From JBBQWT01 sp038210375 (GTDB lineage Bacteria; Acidobacteriota; Terriglobia; Terriglobales; Acidobacteriaceae), in contig JBBQWT010000015.1 in assembly GCA_038210375.1 (NCBI GenBank), positions 1-64,000 on the forward strand: a stretch of 64,000 nucleotides of DNA. Reading direction: 5' to 3'. The position numbers and the translations under genes are program-made. Shown in pieces: positions 35,851 to 43,497 of the stretch (position 1 is its first letter; every line of letters starts with the position of its first letter). Under the pieces are notes generated by a model that ran no database searches, was not told where the DNA came from, and was given only the letters and a program-made list of their open reading frames with translations.

Positions 35851-35900
35851 CAGGGGTTCTTCCTCGCCCCGGTAAAGCCGGGCCCGTCAGAATGACAATT
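35851..35900 (-). repeat. Repeat family B, single copy
   Basis: On the minus strand this reads TGTCATTCTGACGGG then CCCGGCTTTACCGGGG and AGGAAGAACC, matching both arms of the 58089-58318 element. It contains a short hairpin around GGCTTTACC. It lies between the kinase and the acyltransferase-like gene. Confidence 0.8.
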
Positions 35901-35952
35901 CATTATTGGAATTTCGTCCCGCACCAGAAATTTGTTACACTGCGCCGCTACG

Positions 35953-37134
35953 ATGTCTTCTACGGCAGAAATTCCGGCGGGGAATCGCGTTCGCATCGAA
36001 TCGGTGGACGTGGTTCGCGGCGTCATCATGATCATCATGGCGCTCGACCATGTGCGTGATTTCTTTGGCAACTCGGGACTCAATCCCACCGACCCCGCCA
36101 CCACAACCGTCGCCCTATTTTTTACCCGCTGGGTCACCCATTTCTGTGCGCCCGTATTCTTTATGCTGACCGGCACCGGCGCCTTTCTATCGTTGCGCCG
36201 CAAGGGCAAGGCTGAGCTGTCGCGCTTCCTCTTTACCCGCGGCCTGTGGTTGATCTTCCTGGAACTGGTGGTGATGCGCTGCCTGGGATGGCAGTTCAAT
36301 TTCGACTATCACATTGTTTTGTTGATTGTTTTATGGGCGTTGGGCTGGTCGATGATCGTATTGTCGGCGCTCGTCCATCTTCCCCCGAGTTGGGTCGCCA
36401 CTTTCGGAGTGGTGATGATCGCCACCCATAATTTGTTCGATTCGATCAAATCCAACAACCCGCTGTGGTCAATTCTGCATTCGCCCAACCTGGTCTGGGC
36501 CAATGAACACCACCAGATTTTTGCGTTGTACCCGCTCATCCCCTGGGTTGGCGTGACCGCGGCGGGCTATAGCCTCGGCCAGGTTTACAGTTGGGAGCCG
36601 GAACGCCGCAAAATTTTCCTGTTGCGGCTGGGGGGCGCGCTTACCGCCGCGTTCGTGGTGCTGCGCGCCATCAATATCTATGGCGATCCTGGTCCGTGGA
36701 GTCACCAGCGGGCTCCGATCTATACCGTGTTGTCTTTCCTCAACACTAATAAATATCCACCGTCGCTGCTGTACCTGCTGATGACCCTGGGGCCGGCGAT
36801 GATCTTTTTGTGGGCGATCGATGGCCGCACGCCATCATGGCTGCGGCCGGCACTTGTGGTCGGCAAGGTCCCGATGTTTTATTACGTGCTGCACGTGCCG
36901 CTGATCCACATCCTGGCGGTCATCCTATGCTATGCGCGTTACGGCCAGGCGCACTGGATGTTCGAATCCAACGCCATCTTTCAATTTCCCATCACCCCGC
37001 CCCCCGGCTGGGGATACGGGCTGCCGGTGGTTTACCTGGTGTGGGCGATCGTGGTCATTACGTTATACCCGCTGTGCCGCTGGTATGCCGCGCTGAAACA
37101 GCGCCGCAATGATGCCTGGCTGAGTTATCTGTAG
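35953..37134 (+). CDS. DUF1624/acyltransferase-like integral membrane protein
   Basis: The ATG at 35953 starts a 393-residue protein with about nine membrane segments. Near the N terminus RIESVDVVRGVIMIIMALDHVRDFF is the DUF1624 / heparan-alpha-glucosaminide N-acetyltransferase-like signature (R-x-D-x-x-R-G, M-x-x-D-H). Other segments include THFCAPVFFMLTGTGAFLSL, FALYPLIPWVGVTAAGYSLG and MFYYVLHVPLIHILAVIL. The family is thought to move acyl groups across the inner membrane, for example onto sugars or polymers, but no substrate can be named. Single gene flanked by repeats. Confidence 0.85.
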   Translation: MSSTAEIPAGNRVRIESVDVVRGVIMIIMALDHVRDFFGNSGLNPTDPATTTVALFFTRWVTHFCAPVFFMLTGTGAFLSLRRKGKAELSRFLFTRGLWLIFLELVVMRCLGWQFNFDYHIVLLIVLWALGWSMIVLSALVHLPPSWVATFGVVMIATHNLFDSIKSNNPLWSILHSPNLVWANEHHQIFALYPLIPWVGVTAAGYSLGQVYSWEPERRKIFLLRLGGALTAAFVVLRAINIYGDPGPWSHQRAPIYTVLSFLNTNKYPPSLLYLLMTLGPAMIFLWAIDGRTPSWLRPALVVGKVPMFYYVLHVPLIHILAVILCYARYGQAHWMFESNAIFQFPITPPPGWGYGLPVVYLVWAIVVITLYPLCRWYAALKQRRNDAWLSYL

Positions 37135-37438
37135 GAATTGGCAAACCGGGCTTCCCTGCTATGTGAATTGTCATTCCGAGCGCAGTCGAGAAACCTTTTG
37201 TTTCCTTGACGCAACCCGCGCCGCCCGCCTCGCCGCAGTCTGCAATGAATCGACGCTCAGCCTTTACGCGTAGCCTGCCTTTGACTCTATTGCGCTGCTT
37301 AACCCTTTTCCGGCTCCGTAAGCGGAGTGTGTCATCAACCTCTAAAGCTTTCGATCTGTGGCGTCTCCAAAATGCTCAGCAAGAGTTGTTAGAAGACCAG
37401 ATCGTGCTGATGGTGCGGTGGGTGAGATGAATCGAAAT
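37135..37438. other. Intergenic region with fragment of repeat A
   Basis: About 300 bases between convergent genes. At 37168-37196 TGTCATTCCGAGCGCAGTC followed by GAGAAACC is a minus-strand fragment related to the end of repeat family A. A 74-codon open frame at 37206-37430 has no ribosome-binding site or family resemblance and I do not call it. Confidence 0.5.
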
Positions 37439-39355
37439 TCAACTCAACGCGATAGCAATTTTCTCCCACTCCTCCATCGCCAATCGCAGTTCGTCTTTAC
37501 TGGTTTCGATCAAGTTGGCCAGGCGCGCACTTTCGCTCGCGCTCACGAACGATAGCTGCGCGTCTTGACATTCAATAATTACTGACTCCAGCCAGGCGAT
37601 GGATTCTTCCAGCTCGTGGCGCCTATCTTCCAACTGTTGCCGCTTGATGGGGTTAACCCGCTTTTGCGGCGCGGCGGCGGGCGGGCTCTTCACGCCACCG
37701 TTGTTTTGTGGAGCGAGCTCCGCGGAGGGCGCCACCCCTGCCGGTGCGCCGCTCTTTTCTTTGCGGTACAGATAGTCCTCGTAGTTGCCGGGGAAGATGT
37801 TCACCGCGCCGCCGCCGATCTCGAATACCCGGGTGGCCAGCTTGTCGATGAAGTAACGGTCGTGGGAGACGAACACCACGGTGCCGGTGAAATCTTCGAG
37901 CGCGGACAGCAGTACGTCCTTGGCGCGGATATCCAGATGGTTGGTGGGCTCGTCGAGCAGCAGGAAATTGGAGGGCTGCAACAGCATGCGCGCGAGCGCG
38001 TAGCGGTTGCGCTCCCCACCCGACAGCACGCCGATGGGCTTGAACACGTCATCGTCGGAAAAGAGAAAGCAACCCAGCAGAGTCCGCAGTTCAGTCTGCG
38101 TCGAGCGCGTGGACACGCTGCTCATATCGTCGAGCACGCGTGCAGCTGGGTTCAGCTCCTTGTACTGGTCCTGCGCGAAGTAATCGAGTTCCACGTTGTG
38201 GCCGACGCGGTAAGAGCCGGAGGAGAGCGGCTCGATCTGCGCCAGCAGCTTGATCAGTGTCGATTTTCCCGCGCCGTTGTCTCCCACCAGCGCAATGCGG
38301 TCGCCGCGCTCGATGACGAAATCAACGTTGCTGAAGACATGCTTGGCGCCATAATTTTTCGATACCCCGGTAAATTCGGCCACGGTTCGCCCGCTGGGCT
38401 TGGGCTGGGGGAACTTGATCTTGATGAGCTTCTCGTCCGGCGGAATTTCCAGGCGCTCGATGCGGTCCAGCTCCTTGATGCGGCTTTGCACCTGCTTGGC
38501 CTTGGTGGCCTGGTAACGGAAGCGGTTGATGAAGGCCTCGAGCTGCTCGATCTTGATGCGCTGGTTGCGATAGGCAGATTCGAGCTGCTGGCGGCGCTCA
38601 TCTTTCTGTTGCAGGTATTTGTCGTAATTTCCGCTGTAGAAATGCACCTTGCGGTTCCATATTTCGGCGATCTTGTTGACCGTGACATCGAGAAAATAGC
38701 GGTCGTGCGAGATCACCACGAAGGCGTGCGGATAATCGAGCAGAAACTGCTCCAGCCAGTTACGCGCCGCCAGGTCAAGATGGTTGGTGGGCTCGTCGAG
38801 CAGCAGCAGGTTGGGGGTTTGCAGAAGCAGCTTGGCGAGGGCGATTCGCATCTGCCATCCCCCGGAAAATTCCTCGGTGCGGCGTCCCCAGTCTTCAGTG
38901 TGGAAGCCCAGGCCGCCCAACACCGCGCCCACTTTGGATTCGATCGCATATCCGTCATGGGACTGGAATTCATGCTCGACCACGTTGAAGCGCTCGGCCA
39001 CGCGAATGAATTCAGGGTCCCCGGGAGCGATCTCAGCCATGCTATGGGTCAGGGCCTGCAGCTCGACTTCCATGGCGCGCACATAGTCGAACACCGCAAT
39101 GCACTCGGCGAACACGCTGCGGCCGGAGAGGGTAAGTCCGTCCTGGGGCAGATAGCCGGTGGTCGTGCCCTTGCCGGTGGTGATGGCGCCGTAGTCGAGG
39201 GTTTCCATGCCGCCCAGCACTTTGAGCAGCGTCGATTTTCCCGTGCCGTTGCCGCCCACCAGGCCCATTCGGTCGCGCGGCGTGATCATCAGGTCCAGGC
39301 CGTCAAATAACAGCTTGTGGCCAAATCGTTTTCCGGCGCCGGAGAGATGAATCAT
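37439..39355 (-). CDS. ABC-F type ATPase
   Basis: A 638-residue soluble protein with two ABC domains and no membrane part. Domain 1: Walker A GGNGTGKST, signature FSGGWQMRIALAKLLL, Walker B LLLLDEPTNHLDL. The linker of about 80 residues (helical, RNQRIKIEQLEAFINRFRYQ) is the P-site-tRNA-interacting motif of ABC-F proteins. Domain 2: GDNGAGKST, LSGGERNRYALARMLL, FLLLDEPTNHLDI. A C-terminal coiled coil follows a Pro/Ala-rich linker. ABC-F proteins act on ribosomes (translation factors or antibiotic resistance); the C-terminal coil suggests a Uup-like member. Exact role open. Confidence 0.93.
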   Translation of the reverse strand: MIHLSGAGKRFGHKLLFDGLDLMITPRDRMGLVGGNGTGKSTLLKVLGGMETLDYGAITTGKGTTTGYLPQDGLTLSGRSVFAECIAVFDYVRAMEVELQALTHSMAEIAPGDPEFIRVAERFNVVEHEFQSHDGYAIESKVGAVLGGLGFHTEDWGRRTEEFSGGWQMRIALAKLLLQTPNLLLLDEPTNHLDLAARNWLEQFLLDYPHAFVVISHDRYFLDVTVNKIAEIWNRKVHFYSGNYDKYLQQKDERRQQLESAYRNQRIKIEQLEAFINRFRYQATKAKQVQSRIKELDRIERLEIPPDEKLIKIKFPQPKPSGRTVAEFTGVSKNYGAKHVFSNVDFVIERGDRIALVGDNGAGKSTLIKLLAQIEPLSSGSYRVGHNVELDYFAQDQYKELNPAARVLDDMSSVSTRSTQTELRTLLGCFLFSDDDVFKPIGVLSGGERNRYALARMLLQPSNFLLLDEPTNHLDIRAKDVLLSALEDFTGTVVFVSHDRYFIDKLATRVFEIGGGAVNIFPGNYEDYLYRKEKSGAPAGVAPSAELAPQNNGGVKSPPAAAPQKRVNPIKRQQLEDRRHELEESIAWLESVIIECQDAQLSFVSASESARLANLIETSKDELRLAMEEWEKIAIALS

Positions 39356-39514
39356 CGAATCGAAATCCTTACCTTCAGCCTAATTGAGATAGCGAGGGAA
39401 GGCGAGTGGGGTTAGATGTTGGTGTCACAATTCGAAAAATCATAAGTTCTTGCCGCGGCGCGTTTAGCCTCGGCCTTATCATTCCGCATAACCACAGGGC
39501 AAAGTGGCAGTCTA

Positions 39515-40096
39515 ATGACTCGAATGCATGAGGACGATCAGGCGGCGGTGGCGCAAGTGCTCGCCGGCGACAAGAACGCGTACGGCGGGCTGGTGGAGCG
39601 CCACAGCAAGGTGGTTTTTCGCCTGGCATTTCGCATGACCGGCAACGAACAGGATGCGGAGGAAGTGGTGCAGGAAACGTTTCTTCGAGGCTATCGCCAC
39701 CTTCATAAGTTCGAATCGCGCGCCAACTTCGGGACCTGGATCTACCGCATCGCGGTGAACTGCGCATTGGACCTGGTAGGTAAAAGAAAAAATGTGTACA
39801 GCTACCAGATCGCTGACGAGCCCGACCTGGAGAGCAACGAGGTGCAGATCGCAAGTTCCAGTCCCGGGCCCGAGCGCCTGGCCTTCAGCGGGCAAATGGC
39901 GGGACGCATCGAGCAGGCCATGAGTGGCTTGAGCGCCAACGAACGCGCAGCATTCATCATGCGGCACATGGAAGGGCAATCGATGGAGGCCATCGGCAAG
40001 GTGCTCGGGCTGCGCCCCGATTCAGCCAAGCAAAGTGTTTTTCGAGCAGTACATAAATTGCGGCGGGCGCTTGAGCCCGCATTGAGGACACGTTGA
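39515..40096 (+). CDS. ECF RNA polymerase sigma factor
   Basis: The 193-residue protein has sigma region 2 (VFRLAFRMTGNEQDAEEVVQ, then ETFLRGYRHLHKF and FGTWIYRIAVNCALDLV) and region 4 (AMSGLSANERAAFIMRHMEG, MEAIGKVLGLRPDSAKQSVF, RAVHKLRRAL). Regions 1 and 3 are absent, as in RpoE-type group IV factors. Start ATG 39515, with a possible later ATG 39524. Its stop overlaps the anti-sigma start, so the pair is coupled. It probably directs its own operon in response to an envelope signal. Confidence 0.94.
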   Translation: MTRMHEDDQAAVAQVLAGDKNAYGGLVERHSKVVFRLAFRMTGNEQDAEEVVQETFLRGYRHLHKFESRANFGTWIYRIAVNCALDLVGKRKNVYSYQIADEPDLESNEVQIASSSPGPERLAFSGQMAGRIEQAMSGLSANERAAFIMRHMEGQSMEAIGKVLGLRPDSAKQSVFRAVHKLRRALEPALRTR

Positions 40097-40887
40097 CTCC
40101 AGTGAACAGTCATCTTTCGGAAGAACAAATGGTGATGATGCATTACGGCGATGAGCCGGAATCCGCGGTACACATCGCGCACGTGGCGGAATGCGAAGAA
40201 TGCCGCCATGAATACCGGCGCATCCAGGAATTATTGAACAGTTTTCCGGTCTCCGCCGTGCCGGAGCGCGGGGAGGATTATGGCGCGCAGGTCTGGCAGC
40301 GTGTCCGCGTACTTCTCCCCGAGCAACGCAAGTCGTGGTGGAGAAACATGATGGCGCCTGGGCAATCCCCCTGGGCGCTGGCCGGCTGGGCGGGCGCTAT
40401 GGCGGTGCTGCTGGTGGCCGCTTTTCTGGCGGGCAGATGGGGCCGTCCGGCGGCACCGCCGCCGGGGGCGGCGCAAGTGACGCCCGATGCGCGGCAGGCA
40501 AGAGAACGCGTGGTCATGGCTGCGGTGGGCGATCACCTTGAGCAATCGCAGATGATGCTGGTCGAGCTCATGAACAGCGATGTCCGAGGCAGGTTGAACA
40601 TCGCGAGCGAGCAGGAGCGGGCCCGCGAACTGCTGAACGCCAACCGGCTCTACCGGCAAAGCGCACAAGGAGTACGCGATCCGGGGGTGAGCAAAGTCCT
40701 CAATGACCTCGAACGGGTGTTGCTTGAGATTGCCAATGGACCCACTGAACTTAATGGCAAGGATGTGAATGAATTCAAAAAACGCATGGAAGCCCAGGGC
40801 ATCCTGTTCGAGATGCAGGTAGTGGGCGGAAAAGCACGCGAACGGAAACACCCGCCAGCGGCACCGCCGGCACAGGGACGAACCTAG
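40093..40887 (+). CDS. Membrane anti-sigma factor with ZAS-type zinc motif
   Basis: The N terminus carries H30-x3-C34-x2-C37 (HVAECEEC), the zinc-binding anti-sigma pattern. A single membrane segment follows at about 98-117 (WALAGWAGAMAVLLVAAFLA) and then an extracytoplasmic domain of about 140 residues, mostly helical, with a Pro-rich tail. This places the zinc domain in the cytoplasm to hold the sigma factor. Start may be TTG 40093, overlapping the sigma stop, or GTG 40102. The extracytoplasmic part would sense the signal or be cut by proteases. Confidence 0.85.
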   Translation: MTPVNSHLSEEQMVMMHYGDEPESAVHIAHVAECEECRHEYRRIQELLNSFPVSAVPERGEDYGAQVWQRVRVLLPEQRKSWWRNMMAPGQSPWALAGWAGAMAVLLVAAFLAGRWGRPAAPPPGAAQVTPDARQARERVVMAAVGDHLEQSQMMLVELMNSDVRGRLNIASEQERARELLNANRLYRQSAQGVRDPGVSKVLNDLERVLLEIANGPTELNGKDVNEFKKRMEAQGILFEMQVVGGKARERKHPPAAPPAQGRT

Positions 40888-40915
40888 AAATAACCAAAAG
40901 GAAGGTCGCAATCTT

Positions 40916-42163
40916 ATGAGGAACAAGATCACGCTGTTCTTGGCAGGGCTGGCTTTAATAGCGGCATTCGCCTGCGCCAATGCCACCGCGCAAATCGAAG
41001 CAGAGTCCTTCCAGTCAGCCGGCCGGAGCGGAAGCCGCTCCGCGGCTGGCTCTGACGCCCGCGAAACCGAGCTTTATAACGATGGCACCCAATCGATGAA
41101 TGAAAGCAACTGGGAGAAGGCCATTGAGAAATTCGACGAGGCCTCACGAATCCATGGCCGCCGCGTGGAAGGAGCGCTGTACTGGAAGGCTTTCTCCCAA
41201 CAAAAGGCGGGCCGCACCAGCGACGCCCTGAGTACTTGCGCTGAATTGCGGCGCAACTATTCACACAGCCGCTGGCTTAAAGAGTGTGGTGCGCTGGAAA
41301 TTGAATTGCGCGGAGCGGAAGACCCTCCCCGAGGCGATACCCAGGACGATGACCTCAAACTGCTGGCGTTGAATCGCCTGATGGATCATGACGAAGAACG
41401 CGCCCTACCTCTGGTGGCTAATTTTCTGAACGGCGCCCACTCGGAGCGACTCAAAGCGCGCGCGTTGTTTGTGCTTTCGCAAAGCGATTCCCCACAGGCG
41501 CAGGCGCTGATGGGCGACATTGCCCGCGGCAAGACTCATCCTGAATTGCAGGAGAAGGCCGTGCAGGCCCTGGGAGTGAGAGGGGGCCGGAGCCTCGATA
41601 CGCTCGCCCAAATCTATTCTGGATCGAGCAGCCAGGTGAAACGCCGGATACTGCAGGCGTATGGCATTGGTAATGACCGTTTGCATCTGCTGGCAGCGGC
41701 CCGGTCTGAAACCCAGCCTGAGTTGATGAAGGCCGCGGTCCAGGGCCTGGCGATCGCCGGCGCAAGACAGGAATTGCGCCAGCTTTATCAGGAAACCGCC
41801 TCCCACGAGCTCAAGTCAGACATTCTCGACGCCATGATTATCGATGGCGACGCGGAGTACTTTGGGCAGGTGGCAAAAACCGAGCAGGATGCCAGGCTGC
41901 GCATCAAGGCCATCCGCGACATGGGCATCTCCGGCGGCCATGATTCCGCCGCCGCCCTGGTGGAGGTCTTCCATCGCAATCAGGATGAGGATACCCGCAA
42001 TGCGGCGCTCGATGGCCTGTTCATCTCCAACAATGCCAAGGCGCTGATCGACCTGGCACGACAGGAGAAAAATCCCAATACCAAGCGGCGCATCGTGGAA
42101 AAACTTGCCGTGATGGACAGCAAAGATGCCAGCGACTACATGATGGAAATCCTGCAGCACTGA
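40916..42163 (+). CDS. Secreted TPR/HEAT-repeat protein
   Basis: 415 residues with a signal peptide (KITLFLAGLALIAAFACANA, cleavage before QIEAES). A TPR-like pair follows at about 50-115 (AIEKFDEASRIHGRRVEGAL, ALYWKAFSQQKAGRTSDALS). Residues 130-410 are HEAT-type helical repeats, for example LKARALFVLSQSDSPQAQAL, LQEKAVQALGVRGG, LRIKAIRDMGISGG and TRNAALDGLFISNNAKALID. Such proteins are protein-interaction scaffolds; here it would act in the periplasm. Located 28 bases after the anti-sigma gene, with AAGGAAGG upstream, so it belongs to the sigma operon. Confidence 0.85.
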   Translation: MRNKITLFLAGLALIAAFACANATAQIEAESFQSAGRSGSRSAAGSDARETELYNDGTQSMNESNWEKAIEKFDEASRIHGRRVEGALYWKAFSQQKAGRTSDALSTCAELRRNYSHSRWLKECGALEIELRGAEDPPRGDTQDDDLKLLALNRLMDHDEERALPLVANFLNGAHSERLKARALFVLSQSDSPQAQALMGDIARGKTHPELQEKAVQALGVRGGRSLDTLAQIYSGSSSQVKRRILQAYGIGNDRLHLLAAARSETQPELMKAAVQGLAIAGARQELRQLYQETASHELKSDILDAMIIDGDAEYFGQVAKTEQDARLRIKAIRDMGISGGHDSAAALVEVFHRNQDEDTRNAALDGLFISNNAKALIDLARQEKNPNTKRRIVEKLAVMDSKDASDYMMEILQH

Positions 42164-42186
42164 GCCTGAAAACGAGAAGGTGAGTG

Positions 42187-43284
42187 ATGAAATTTCGAAC
42201 AGCAATCCTGATGATCGTGGTGGCGCTGGCGGCAGCCGGTCACGCGCAACAGCCGCCCCAGTTAATCAACGCGCACGTCAAATCACTGCCGCCGGGTTCT
42301 GACCTGCAAAAAAACGTGGAAAGTCTGGTGCGCGGCCAGAAGACCACGGCGTGGATCGGGTATTCGGTTCCCGCCATCCCCAAACCACGCTTCATCTGTT
42401 GTTTTCAGGATTCCGCGCAGTTTGAAAAGTTGAAGGGGTGTTGCAGTGGCTGCCACCTTGAAGGCCGCGACAGCAGCTACTACAACTCGACCGGGGGGAC
42501 GTGCGTGCCGCATGCACCGGCGCACGAAATCTACGTGCTGTTGCGCGCGGAGAAGGGCGAAGTCATCCGCTTTAGAACGGCGACCCCGGATTGCGGTCTG
42601 GATGCCGGCGGGCTCGACTTCTATTGGTTGGGCGACGTCAAACCACAGGACAGCCTGCGCCTGCTGGCCGCCATGATCCAAGGGAACCAGGAAGGTTCCG
42701 GCCAGACCCACAAACACCGAAGCAACGAGGAAATACTCGGCGCCATCGCCCTGCATGACGATCCCATGGCGGATGAGATGCTGAAGCGTTTCGCCGGAGA
42801 AGGGAACAGCGAACATTTGCGCGAGCAGTCCTTGTTCTGGCTGGGGAACGAGCGCGGCCGAAAGGGATTCGAAATCGTGCGCGACTTTGCGCGGCGCGAT
42901 CCCGATGACCGTGTGCGCAAACATGCTACCTTCGCCCTATCTCAAAGCGGGGAAAATGAGGCCATCGACGAGCTGATCCGCATGGCAAAAACCGATCACG
43001 CATCCCAGGTCCGCGCCCAGGCCCTTTTCTGGCTGGCCCAACGGGCAGGCAAGAAAGCGGAAAGTGCTATCACTGAGGCGATGGAGAATGATCCCGAAGT
43101 GGAGGTCAAGAAAAAAGCAGTGTTCGCATTGAGTCAGATGGCCGGGGGAGAAGGCGTTCCCCGGTTGATCCAGGTGGCCAGCGGACATAAGAACGCCATT
43201 CTGCGGAAAGAAGCAATTTTCTGGCTGGGGGAATCGGGCGATCCGCGCGCCCTGGCTTTTCTCGAAGACTTCGTTAAACGGTGA
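42187..43284 (+). CDS. Secreted HEAT-repeat protein with CxxCH motif
   Basis: 365 residues starting at ATG 42187 (the overlapping GTG 42184 is the next best start), with signal peptide KFRTAILMIVVALAAAGHA. The N-terminal domain (residues 50-165) is Cys-rich: C71-C72, then C85-C86-S-G-C89-H90, which is a CxxCH heme-c-type motif, and C106. Residues 180-360 are HEAT repeats (LREQSLFWLGNERGRKGFEI, VRKHATFALSQSGENEAIDE, VRAQALFWLAQRAGKKAESA, LRKEAIFWLGESGDPRALAF). It lies 20 bases after the first HEAT gene in the sigma operon. Heme binding is untested; the cysteines could also bind metal or form disulphides. Confidence 0.85.
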   Translation: MKFRTAILMIVVALAAAGHAQQPPQLINAHVKSLPPGSDLQKNVESLVRGQKTTAWIGYSVPAIPKPRFICCFQDSAQFEKLKGCCSGCHLEGRDSSYYNSTGGTCVPHAPAHEIYVLLRAEKGEVIRFRTATPDCGLDAGGLDFYWLGDVKPQDSLRLLAAMIQGNQEGSGQTHKHRSNEEILGAIALHDDPMADEMLKRFAGEGNSEHLREQSLFWLGNERGRKGFEIVRDFARRDPDDRVRKHATFALSQSGENEAIDELIRMAKTDHASQVRAQALFWLAQRAGKKAESAITEAMENDPEVEVKKKAVFALSQMAGGEGVPRLIQVASGHKNAILRKEAIFWLGESGDPRALAFLEDFVKR

Positions 43285-43497
43285 GCTTCAGGAAATTCTT
43301 CAAAGCACGGCCCGTGCGAAAGTCGTCCGCCCTGGCCCGCGCTTTGGCAGTTCCATATTCCTTCAGTAAAATTCTGTCGTTAGGGAACAAACCTCCCGTT
43401 TCCCTCGTTCCAACGTTTTGATGTACAGCGCGTCCAAGCATGGGGGGCTTTCCCTGCTTTCTCGAGCTGTCTGCCGACCCTGTCATTCTGGAGGAGT

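Noticed and set aside
37206..37430. 74-codon frame between the membrane acyltransferase and ABC-F genes
   Set aside because: No start signal, no family resemblance, and it overlaps repeat-like DNA.
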